DNA of 15,208 nt from Acidimicrobiia bacterium (GTDB lineage Bacteria > Actinomycetota > Acidimicrobiia > Acidimicrobiales > AC-14): assembly GCA_019244985.1 (NCBI GenBank), contig JAFASB010000075.1, positions 1-15,208 on the forward strand, in the 5' to 3' direction. The notes beneath the pieces are model-generated. The model had not been told where the DNA came from, did no database searches, and worked only from the letters and a program-made list of their open reading frames with translations. The position numbers and the translations under genes are program-made. Below, piece after piece: positions 7,472 through 14,337 of this stretch (the first letter of the stretch is position 1; each line of letters opens with the position of its first letter).

Positions 7472-7983
7472 GCGACGACCTCTCGACGCCGGGAGTAGCC
7501 GGCGCGGTGCGAGCCGCCGAAGAACACCGGGGACACCGACGCTGCGATCAGGCTCAGCGCACCGGCGATGATGAACGCCCAACCGGTGGCGTCCTCGGCC
7601 CGCAGATCGGTCTTGTCGACCAGCACGGCGATACCGAAGGCCACGGCCAGGATGCCGAGGAACGTCATCATCCCTCGCGCCCCGCCGGGGATGACGCCGG
7701 CGCCGATCATCAAGAGACCGAACACGACCTCACCGATGGCGAGCCATGCCGTGTGCTGCCACAGCGGCCCGTTCGAGCCGACCACGTCCATCGCGTTCGA
7801 GTGGATCCCGGTCTTGGTCAGGGCGATGACACCGATGACCGTCGAAATGATCCCAATCGCCAGTGCGATCAGCTGGGCCGGGCTCCACGGCGGACGCTCG
7901 ACAGTCGTGCGTCGTGCCGCAACCTCGTCTTCGGCGACAGCGGCATCCGCCCTGTCCTCCACGATCCTTCTCCTTCTAGCCAT
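7468..7983 (-). CDS. Four-helix membrane protein of unknown function
   Basis: I do not recognise a specific function. The 171-aa product has a basic, charged N-terminus (MARRRR, then an acidic stretch to about 30) and four predicted membrane helices at about 36-56, 78-98, 104-122 and 133-155. It ends in a basic tail, SRRREVVA. The layout resembles small actinobacterial DUF4383-type proteins, but I cannot confirm that. Loop 1 has an HSNAMDVVG segment between helices 1 and 2. Translation is well supported by AGGAGG 8 nt before the ATG. The gene is divergent from the aldehyde dehydrogenase gene and convergent with hemY, where both stop codons share the tetramer CTAG, so no terminator separates them. 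Confidence 0.8.
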   Translation of the reverse strand: MARRRRIVEDRADAAVAEDEVAARRTTVERPPWSPAQLIALAIGIISTVIGVIALTKTGIHSNAMDVVGSNGPLWQHTAWLAIGEVVFGLLMIGAGVIPGGARGMMTFLGILAVAFGIAVLVDKTDLRAEDATGWAFIIAGALSLIAASVSPVFFGGSHRAGYSRRREVVA

Positions 7984-7991
7984 GTTCGAGA

Positions 7992-7997
7992 CCTCCT
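7992..7997 (-). promoter_or_regulatory. Strong ribosome binding site
   Basis: AGGAGG on the minus strand lies 8 nt upstream of the ATG at 7983. It is the strongest Shine-Dalgarno match I noticed in this window, where most other starts have weak or no such site. It fixes the start of the membrane protein gene. Confidence 0.7.
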
Positions 7998-8057
7998 ACG
8001 TCCTGTGTTCAGCGTTTCCCTTGAAAGAAGCGGCCAAAACATGGGTAGAAAAGCGAC

Positions 8058-9485
8058 ATGCCTGGCTCCCGCGCGATCCCGATCGGCGGCGAACGGTTCT
8101 CCGGCACTGAGACGAAGGCCGTCACGTCGCCCTACGACGGCAAGGAGATCGCTCGCGTCCCTGTTTGCGATGAGGACGACGTCGACCGTGCCGTCGACGC
8201 GGCCAAGCGGGCGCTCGCCGAAAATCCTCTGGCGCCGTGGAAGCGGGCCGAGATCCTCGACGCCGCGGCGCGGCTCCTGAACGAACGCACGGAGCAATTC
8301 GCGCGAACCCTCGCAGCCGAGAGCGCCAAGCCCATCAAGACGGCGCGCGTCGAGGCCGAACGCGCCGTGAGCACCTTCACCTTCGCCGCCGTCGAGGCGC
8401 GCAAGCTCGCCGGCGAGATGGTTCCCATCGACGCCAGCGACGTCGGCGACGGCAAGCTGGCGTTCACGCTGCCGCTCCCCATCGGCGTCGTCGGCGCCAT
8501 CTCCCCGTTCAACTTCCCGTTGAACCTGGTGGCCCACAAGCTGGCGCCGGCCATCGCCGCCGGCTGCCCGGTGGTGCTCAAGCCGGCGACGCAGACGCCC
8601 CTGTCGGCGATCGATCTCGCCGACATGCTGCTCGACGAATGCGGGCTTCCCGAGGGGTACCTCAGCGTCGTCACCGGCGGTGGGGGCACGGTCGGCAACG
8701 CCATCGTCGAGCATCCCGACATCGCCCTGATCACCTTCACCGGTTCGGGCAAGGTGGGCTGGGAGCTCAAGGCCAAGGCAGGCCGCAAGAAGGTCGGTCT
8801 CGAGCTGGGCAACAACGCGCCGATGATCCTCGAGCCCGACGGTGACTGGGACCGGGCCGCCCGCAAGATCGCTGTCGCCGGCTTCAGTCACGCCGGCCAG
8901 TCGTGCATCTCCGTCCAGCGCATCTACGTCCACGAAGCGATCGCCGAGCGCTTCACCGAGACCCTCGCCAAGCTGGTCGGCGATCTGGTCGTCGGTGACC
9001 CGATGGACGAGAACACCGACGTCTCCGCCCTCATCACTCCCGACGACTGCACGCGCGTGAAGGAGTGGATCGACGAAGCCGTGCAGGCGGGCGCCGAGGT
9101 GGTCGTGGGCGGCGAGGTGGCTGACGGTCTGTTGCAGCCCACCGTCCTCCGCAATGTCACCAGCGACATGCGCGTCATTCGCGAGGAGGTGTTCGGCCCG
9201 GTCGTCGGGATCCAGACGTACCGCGAAATCGACGACGCCCTCGCCCTGGCCAATGACACCGACTACGGCCTCCAGGCCGGGATCTTCACCAACAACCTCG
9301 ACCATGCCCTGGCCGCCGCCCGCACCCTCGAGTTCGGCGGCGTGACCGTCAACGAGGTCCCCACCTGGCGAGCCGACCAGATGCCCTACGGCGGCGTGAA
9401 GGCGAGCGGGAACACGCGAGAGGGCCCGCCGTACTCGGTGCGGGAGATGACCGACTTTCGATTGGTGATCGTCCAGCCCAGCTGA
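8058..9485 (+). CDS. NAD(P)-dependent aldehyde dehydrogenase
   Basis: This 475-aa enzyme belongs to the aldehyde dehydrogenase superfamily and oxidises an aldehyde to the acid (or acyl product) with NAD(P). The catalytic residues are in place: N152 in SPFNFP, E249 in LELGNNAP, nucleophile C283 in GQSCISVQR, and the cofactor-positioning E377 in EEVFGP. The cofactor loop FTGSGKVGW is present. The C-terminal DQMPYGGVKASGNTREGP resembles lactaldehyde, phosphonoacetaldehyde and GapN-like members, but no substrate can be assigned. The ATG at 8058 has only a weak purine stretch upstream. TTGAAA (8021-8026) with TAGAAA (8046-8051) at 19-bp spacing is a possible but imperfect promoter. The gene stands alone, divergent from the membrane protein gene and 63 bp ahead of msrA. 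Confidence 0.95.
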   Translation: MPGSRAIPIGGERFSGTETKAVTSPYDGKEIARVPVCDEDDVDRAVDAAKRALAENPLAPWKRAEILDAAARLLNERTEQFARTLAAESAKPIKTARVEAERAVSTFTFAAVEARKLAGEMVPIDASDVGDGKLAFTLPLPIGVVGAISPFNFPLNLVAHKLAPAIAAGCPVVLKPATQTPLSAIDLADMLLDECGLPEGYLSVVTGGGGTVGNAIVEHPDIALITFTGSGKVGWELKAKAGRKKVGLELGNNAPMILEPDGDWDRAARKIAVAGFSHAGQSCISVQRIYVHEAIAERFTETLAKLVGDLVVGDPMDENTDVSALITPDDCTRVKEWIDEAVQAGAEVVVGGEVADGLLQPTVLRNVTSDMRVIREEVFGPVVGIQTYREIDDALALANDTDYGLQAGIFTNNLDHALAAARTLEFGGVTVNEVPTWRADQMPYGGVKASGNTREGPPYSVREMTDFRLVIVQPS

Positions 9486-9536
9486 GGTCGGGAACTCCAC
9501 ACGGCGCCGGCGTGTTGAAATAGCCACAGCGCAACG

Positions 9537-9542
9537 AAGGAG
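9537..9542 (+). promoter_or_regulatory. Ribosome binding site of msrA
   Basis: AAGGAG lies 6 nt before the GTG at 9549 and decides this non-ATG start. Confidence 0.65.
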
Positions 9543-9548
9543 CAATCA

Positions 9549-10061
9549 GTGGCACACGAGCCTGAGACCGCCATCCTCGCCGGGGGCTGCTTCTGGGGAA
9601 TGCAGGACCTCATCCGCAAGCGCCCTGGGGTCATCTCGACCCGGGTCGGGTACACGGGCGGCGAGGTCGCCAACGCGACCTATCGCAACCACCGCGGCCA
9701 CGCCGAGGCCATCGAGATCGTATTCGACCCCGAGCAGGTGTCGTACCGGGATCTGCTCGAGTTCTTCTTCCAGATCCACGACCCGACGACAAAGAACCGC
9801 CAGGGCAACGACATCGGCGACAGCTACCGCTCGGCGATCTTCTACACGACCGACGAGCAGAAGCGGGTGGCCGAGGACACCATCGCTGACGTCGACGCCT
9901 CGGGGTTGTGGCCGGGCAAGGTCGTCACCGAGGTCACGCAGGCGGGTCCCTTCTGGGAGGCTGAGCCTGAGCACCAGGACTACCTCGAGCGCTATCCCAA
10001 CGGCTACACGTGCCACTTCCCGCGGCCGGACTGGAAGCTGCCGCGCCGCGCGAGTGCCTGA
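9549..10061 (+). CDS. msrA: Peptide methionine-S-sulfoxide reductase
   Basis: MsrA reduces the S-epimer of methionine sulfoxide in proteins or free methionine, using thioredoxin-type reductants. The 170-aa product carries the signature GGCFWG with catalytic Cys14, the GYTGG turn, GHAEAIEIVFDP and the QIHDPTT segment. Cys155 in NGYTCHFPRP is a plausible resolving cysteine; no third cysteine is present. There is no signal peptide, so it acts in the cytoplasm. The GTG start is supported by a good AAGGAG site. It is the first gene of the putative operon and overlaps the LigD ligase-domain gene by 8 bp. This pairs a protein-oxidation repair enzyme with DNA break repair, which is plausible for an oxidative or desiccation stress context but unproven. 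Confidence 0.96.
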   Translation: MAHEPETAILAGGCFWGMQDLIRKRPGVISTRVGYTGGEVANATYRNHRGHAEAIEIVFDPEQVSYRDLLEFFFQIHDPTTKNRQGNDIGDSYRSAIFYTTDEQKRVAEDTIADVDASGLWPGKVVTEVTQAGPFWEAEPEHQDYLERYPNGYTCHFPRPDWKLPRRASA

Positions 10062-11037
10062 ACCCTTTCCGGAGAATCTCAAGCCGATGGCGGCGACCCT
10101 CCTGCCGAAGGGTCTGCCGTCACCGGACGACGCGTACGCCTACGAGTTCAAGTGGGACGGTGTGCGCGCCCTGACCTACGTCCGCAAAGGCGAGGTCTGC
10201 GCCCAGAGCCGCAACCTTCTCGACGTCACCAGCCAGTATCCCGAGCTCCTGAGCGTGGGCGAGAAGCTGTCGGGACGCACGGCAGTGATCGACGGCGAGA
10301 TCGTGGCCCTGGACAACAAGGGGCGACCGAGCTTCCAGTTGCTCCAGGGACGGATGCACGTCGGCTCGGCCGCGGAAGTACGGCGGCGCATGGCCGACAC
10401 ACCGGTGGCCTATCTGGTGTTCGACGTCCTCTATCTCGACGGCAAGTCGACGATGCGGCTCCCGTACACCGAGCGGCGGGCGCTGCTGGAAGCGCTTCCC
10501 ATCGCCGGGCCCTGCTGCCAGATCCCCCCCACCACCTTCGGCAACGGCGCACGCGTCGTCGAGGCGAGCAAGAAGACCGGGCTCGAAGGTGTGATGGCCA
10601 AGCGCATCGACAGCATCTACGAGGTCGGGAAACGCTCGCGCGCGTGGCTCAAGGTAAAGAACCACCGCGGCCAGGAGTTCGTCATCGGCGGCTGGTCGAC
10701 GGGCGAGGGGCGGCGGGCGGGCACGATCGGCGCCCTCCTGCTCGGCTACTACGACGACGGCAAGCTCGTCTACGCGGGCCATGTCGGCACGGGCTTCACC
10801 GACAAGATGCTGGCAGAGCTGCAAGAGGAGATGGCGCCACTGCGGCGGGCAGACAGCCCATTCGCCACACCGGTGGCGCGCGTCAAGAACGCCACGTTCG
10901 TCGAACCCAAGCTGGTCGGCGAGGTCCAGTTCGCCGAGTGGACGAGGGAGGGCACGCTGCGTCAGCCGTCCTTCAAGGGGCTACGCGAGGACAAGGACCC
11001 CCGCAAGGTCGTCAGGGAAGAACCGCCGCAGCAGTAG
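10054..11037 (+). CDS. ligD: ATP-dependent DNA ligase, stand-alone LigD ligase domain
   Basis: This 327-aa protein is the ligase module of bacterial end joining, which seals nicks through a lysyl-AMP intermediate. Ligase motifs appear in order: I with adenylated Lys33 in YEFKWDGVR; Ia with Arg53; III VIDGEIVALD with Glu82; IIIa YLVFDVLYLDG; IV LEGVMAKR with Glu178; V AWLKVKN with Lys200 and Lys202. The OB domain (about 205-315) ends in LRQPSFKGLREDK. Polymerase and phosphoesterase domains are absent from this polypeptide. The GTG at 10054 overlaps msrA; an ATG at 10087 is an alternative but trims the usual leader before MAATL. ku follows after 28 bp. LigC would be another name for such a single-domain ligase; linkage to ku favours the LigD role. 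Confidence 0.95.
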   Translation: MPEPFPENLKPMAATLLPKGLPSPDDAYAYEFKWDGVRALTYVRKGEVCAQSRNLLDVTSQYPELLSVGEKLSGRTAVIDGEIVALDNKGRPSFQLLQGRMHVGSAAEVRRRMADTPVAYLVFDVLYLDGKSTMRLPYTERRALLEALPIAGPCCQIPPTTFGNGARVVEASKKTGLEGVMAKRIDSIYEVGKRSRAWLKVKNHRGQEFVIGGWSTGEGRRAGTIGALLLGYYDDGKLVYAGHVGTGFTDKMLAELQEEMAPLRRADSPFATPVARVKNATFVEPKLVGEVQFAEWTREGTLRQPSFKGLREDKDPRKVVREEPPQQ

Positions 11038-11065
11038 AAGAAGGCAGGGCACGCGAGAATGGACC

Positions 11066-11881
11066 ATGCCTAGGTCCATCTGGGGAGGCGCCATCAGCTT
11101 CGGGCTGGTGAACGTTCCCGTGAAGCTGGTGAGCGCCGTGTCCCCCAAGGACGTGCGCTTCCACCAGCTCGACGCCAAGTCCAACGCCCGTGTGAAGCAG
11201 AAGCGGGTCTCCGCCGAGACCGGCGAGGAAGTCGCCTTCGAGAACATCGTCAAGGGCTACGAGATCGCGCCCGACCAGTACGTGACGATCACGCCCGAGG
11301 AACTCGAGTCCCTCGACCCCAAAGCCACCAAGTCCATCGACATCGAGGACTTCGTCGACCTCGACCAGATCGACCCCGTGTACTTCGAGCGGTCGTACTA
11401 CCTGGTGCCCGACGCCGGCGGCGCCAAGGCCTACGCCCTGCTCGTCCAGGCCATGAAGGAATCGGGGATGATCGCCATCGCCCGCATGGTGCTGCGCACC
11501 AAGCAGTACCTGGTCGCGCTGCGCGCCGTCGGCGACGTGCTCGTCATCGAGACCCTCTACTTCAACGACGAGGTCGTCGATCCCGACGAGCTCGACGGCG
11601 TGCCCCACGACGTCGACGTCAGCGACCGCGAGCTGAAGATCGCCCGCCAGCTGATCGAGTCCCTCGCCACCGAGTTCGATCCCGAGCGCTACCGCGACGA
11701 GTATCGCGAGCGCGTCCTCGACCTCATCGAGAAGAAGGCCGAGGGCCAGGAGATCGTCCTGCAGCCCCAGACCGAAGAGCCCGCCCAGGTCGTCGACCTC
11801 ATGGCCGCCCTGGAGGCCAGCCTGGCCGCGGTGAAGGACGCCAAGGACGAAGCCAAGCCCGCGCCTAAAAAGAAGAAGTGA
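11066..11881 (+). CDS. ku: Ku, DNA end-binding protein of bacterial NHEJ
   Basis: Ku forms a homodimeric ring on double-strand break ends and recruits LigD-type ligase and polymerase. The 271-aa length matches typical bacterial Ku. The start MPRSIWGGAISFGLVNVPVKL is diagnostic, as are FHQLDAKSNARVKQKRVSAETGEEV, IVKGYEI and YFERSYYLVPD. The C-terminal tail after about 250 is rich in Lys and Ala and ends in PKKKK, like the DNA-binding or ligase-contact tails of other bacterial Ku proteins. The stop overlaps the GTG of the next gene by 4 bp (GTGA), so ku and the polymerase gene are translationally coupled. It is flanked on both sides by the LigD parts, confirming its role. Confidence 0.97.
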   Translation: MPRSIWGGAISFGLVNVPVKLVSAVSPKDVRFHQLDAKSNARVKQKRVSAETGEEVAFENIVKGYEIAPDQYVTITPEELESLDPKATKSIDIEDFVDLDQIDPVYFERSYYLVPDAGGAKAYALLVQAMKESGMIAIARMVLRTKQYLVALRAVGDVLVIETLYFNDEVVDPDELDGVPHDVDVSDRELKIARQLIESLATEFDPERYRDEYRERVLDLIEKKAEGQEIVLQPQTEEPAQVVDLMAALEASLAAVKDAKDEAKPAPKKKK

Positions 11882-12786
11882 CGGACGCCCAGGTCGAGAT
11901 TCAGGGAAAGCGCCTCAAGCTCTCCAATCTCGACAAGGTCTTCTATCCGAAGACAGGCTTCACCAAGGGCCAGGTGATCGACTACTACACGCGCATCTCG
12001 GGCGCGCTGTTGCCACATCTGCAGAAGCGCCCGCTGACGCTGAAGCGCTACCCCAACGGTGTCGACGAGAAGTTCTTCTACGAGAAGCGCTGCCCCACGC
12101 ACCGGCCCGAGTGGGTAGCGACCGCGCCCGTCGAGAGTGAACGGGCGGGCGGCGTCGTCGACTACTGCCTGTGCAACGACCTGCCGACGCTCGTGTGGGT
12201 CGCCAACATGGCGTCCATCGAGCTGCACCCTTCGCTGTCGCACGCACCGAAGATCGAACAGCCGACGACGCTCGCCTTCGACCTCGACCCCGGGCCGCCG
12301 GCCGCCATCCTCGAGTGCGCCCAGGTCGGCCTGTGGGTTCGGGACGTCCTCGCCGAGTTCGGCCTCGAGAGCTTCCCCAAGACCTCGGGCTCCAAGGGCA
12401 TGCAGGTGTACGTCCCGCTGAACACCCCCGTCACCTACGACGACACCAAAGGCTTCTCGCACGCGCTGGCCCGCCTGCTCGAGAAGCACCATTCGAAGGA
12501 AGTCGTGTCGGTCATGACCAAGGACCTGCGCAAGGGGAAGGTCTTCATCGACTGGAGCCAGAACGACGAGCACAAGACCACGGTGAGCGTGTACTCGCTG
12601 CGGGCGCGCGAGGAACCGACCGCGTCAACTCCGGTCCAGTGGGAAGAGGTCGAAGCCGCCCTCAAGAAGAAGAAGGCCGACGCCCTCCGCTTCGAGGCGC
12701 CCGACGTCATCAAGCGCGTCGAGTCCGACGGCGACCTGTTCGCACCCGTCCAGACCCTGAAGCAGAAGCTCCCCAAGCTGCAGTGA
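11878..12786 (+). CDS. ligD: Stand-alone LigD polymerase (primase-like) domain
   Basis: This 302-aa protein is the archaeo-eukaryotic-primase-type polymerase module of bacterial NHEJ. It fills and extends broken ends, often with ribonucleotides. The metal-binding triad is D135 and D137 in AFDLDPG and D225 in VFIDWSQN; the 88-residue gap between the last two equals that in Mycobacterium tuberculosis LigD as I recall it. The nucleotide-binding segment KTSGSKGMQVYVPL is present at about 168-181, and the N-terminal LSNLDKVFYPKTGFTKG is typical. It is encoded apart from the ligase domain, with ku between them. The GTG start overlaps ku by 4 bp. The stop overlaps a GTG at 12783 that could start the lnt-like gene. 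There is no phosphoesterase domain. Confidence 0.96.
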   Translation: MTDAQVEIQGKRLKLSNLDKVFYPKTGFTKGQVIDYYTRISGALLPHLQKRPLTLKRYPNGVDEKFFYEKRCPTHRPEWVATAPVESERAGGVVDYCLCNDLPTLVWVANMASIELHPSLSHAPKIEQPTTLAFDLDPGPPAAILECAQVGLWVRDVLAEFGLESFPKTSGSKGMQVYVPLNTPVTYDDTKGFSHALARLLEKHHSKEVVSVMTKDLRKGKVFIDWSQNDEHKTTVSVYSLRAREEPTASTPVQWEEVEAALKKKKADALRFEAPDVIKRVESDGDLFAPVQTLKQKLPKLQ

Positions 12787-14300
12787 TCCCTGCGTTCTTG
12801 CGCTGGATAACCGGACATACTCCGGTTATCCACCCCGAGAATGGGTTGGGGTGGCGCGCGGTCGGCTTGCGCGGGCTCGCCGCCGGGTTGCTGCTGACCG
12901 CGAGCGTGCCGCCGTTCGGGTGGTGGATCCTCGGGCTGGCGGGGGCCGCCCTGTTGGCCGACACCTTGATGCGGGTCGATGGCTGGCGGATGCGACTCCT
13001 TGCCGGCGCCGCGACGGGGCTCACGCTCTACGGCGTCGGCTGGTTCTGGATGAGCGAGTTCAGCGCGATCGGCTACGTGCTCGCCGTCATCATCGAGATC
13101 GCGATCCTCTCGCTCGCATGCGTCACCGTCGCCAAGCACCGGCTATGGGCCGTGCCGGGCGCGCTGGTGCTCGCCGAGTACGCGCGCGACCACTTCCCGT
13201 TCGGCGGCGTGCCACTGGCCGGGCTGCCGCTCGGCCAGGTGGGCGGGCCGCTGGCGCCTGCTGCCCGCCTCGGCGGTCAGTTGCTGGTCGTGGCCCTCAT
13301 CGGCGCCGTCGCCGTCGCAGTGGTCGCGGCGCGGCAGCGCCGGATGGTCTGTGCGGCAGCCGCCGTCGTCGTCGTGCTCGCGTGCGTTCTGGGGGGACAC
13401 GTCGCCGGGGGCACACACAAGACAGGCGACTTGGTTGTCGCCAGCGTGCAGGGGGGCGGCCGGCGAGGCCTGCGAGCGATCTACAGCGATCCCAACCGGG
13501 TGTTTCTCGCCCAGCTCCAGGCCAGCGCCAAGGTGCGGGCGCCGGTCGACCTCGTCGTCTGGCCCGAGGACGTCATCGACGTCGACCAGGTTACGGGCTC
13601 GCCCCAGGCCGAGGACGTGGCCCGCACCGCCAGGGAGCTGAACGCCACCGTGGTGGCCGGCATCGTCGAGGACGCGGGCCCCGATCACTTCGCCAACGCC
13701 GCCCTCGCCTGGAACCCCGACGGGACGATCACCGCCCGCTACGACAAGGTCCACCGGGTCCCCTACGGCGAGTACATCCCCTTCCGGGGCCTCGTGAAGC
13801 ACTTCGCCAACCTCGACGCCGTACCCAGGGATGCGATCGCCGGGCACGGTCCGGGGATCCTGAAGACGGCCGCCGGGCGCTTTGGCGTGGCCATCTCCTA
13901 CGAGGTCTTCTTCTCGGACCGGGCCCGGATCGCCACTCGCCACGGCGCCGAGGTGATGCTGGTCCCGACCAACGCCAGCTCGTTCAGCACGGGCCAGGTG
14001 CCGGCCCAGGAGCTGGGTGCCGCCCGCCTGCGGGCCATGGAGACCGGGCGCTGGGTGGTCCAAACCGCGCCCACGGGCTACAGCGCGGTCGTCAACCCCA
14101 ACGGCCACGTCCTCGCCCACTCCGATCTGGGCGCCCAGGACGTCATCCAGCGCACCGTGGAGCGGCGAGCCGGCCAGACCCCCGCAACCCGCCTGGGCGA
14201 CGGTCTGCCCGCCCTCGTGGCCCTCCCGGCGGCCGCAGCCGCCCTGGCCCTGCCCAGGCGAGAACCCTCCGAGGTGGAACCCGTTCTCGGGCCAGCTTGA
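12783..14300 (+). CDS. Apolipoprotein N-acyltransferase homologue, catalytic Cys replaced by Ser
   Basis: The product is up to 505 aa: an N-terminal multi-helix membrane region (about 28-215), then a nitrilase-like domain (about 220-480) and a final hydrophobic helix. Family Lnt transfers an acyl chain to the N-terminal Cys of lipoproteins at the outer face of the membrane. Visible active-site residues are E262 in VVWPEDV, K322 in YDKVHRVPYGEYIPF, E330, and Y373-E374. The position of the acylated nucleophile reads ISYEVFF, with Ser372 (codon TCC at 13896-13898) where Lnt has CYE. Activity is therefore doubtful or altered. The GTG at 12783 overlaps the upstream stop by 4 bp. However, the first 20 residues cross a perfect hairpin, so TTG at 12846 may be the real start. 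An Lnt-like paralogue role is likely. Confidence 0.85.
   Translation: MIPAFLRWITGHTPVIHPENGLGWRAVGLRGLAAGLLLTASVPPFGWWILGLAGAALLADTLMRVDGWRMRLLAGAATGLTLYGVGWFWMSEFSAIGYVLAVIIEIAILSLACVTVAKHRLWAVPGALVLAEYARDHFPFGGVPLAGLPLGQVGGPLAPAARLGGQLLVVALIGAVAVAVVAARQRRMVCAAAAVVVVLACVLGGHVAGGTHKTGDLVVASVQGGGRRGLRAIYSDPNRVFLAQLQASAKVRAPVDLVVWPEDVIDVDQVTGSPQAEDVARTARELNATVVAGIVEDAGPDHFANAALAWNPDGTITARYDKVHRVPYGEYIPFRGLVKHFANLDAVPRDAIAGHGPGILKTAAGRFGVAISYEVFFSDRARIATRHGAEVMLVPTNASSFSTGQVPAQELGAARLRAMETGRWVVQTAPTGYSAVVNPNGHVLAHSDLGAQDVIQRTVERRAGQTPATRLGDGLPALVALPAAAAALALPRREPSEVEPVLGPA
12805..12831. promoter_or_regulatory. Perfect 11-bp hairpin at the lnt-like 5' end
   Basis: The arms GGATAACCGGA (12805-12815) and TCCGGTTATCC (12821-12831) are exact complements around a 5-nt loop, CATAC. 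The hairpin starts 19 bp after the polymerase-gene stop. No T-run follows, so it is not a classic terminator. It could attenuate or separate expression of the lnt-like gene, protect the upstream mRNA, or be a protein-binding site. Confidence 0.6.
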
Positions 14301-14317
14301 CCGATCGGTCAATTTTT
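14297..14317 (+). terminator. 16-bp perfect palindrome plus T5: small terminator or TetR-type operator
   Basis: TTGACCGATCGGTCAA (14297-14312) is a complete palindrome and includes the TGA stop of the lnt-like gene. Five Ts follow (14313-14317). In RNA it gives a 6-bp stem with a GAUC loop and a U tract, a small intrinsic terminator. The same sequence also resembles TetR-family operators, and it lies 25 bp before the glycosyltransferase start. Both readings are possible, and they are not exclusive. Confidence 0.5.
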
Positions 14318-14337
14318 CGGCAGGCTGACCCCTTCCT

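Noticed and set aside
9496..9516. Short dyad ACACG/CGTGT between the aldehyde dehydrogenase and msrA as a terminator
   Set aside because: The stem is only 5 bp with a 7-nt loop and no T-run follows.
7869..9545. Minus-strand open frame of over 500 codons opposite the aldehyde dehydrogenase
   Set aside because: The plus-strand frame has every catalytic motif of the family; the antisense frame is rich in Asp, Gly and Arg, as expected for mirrored GC-rich codons.
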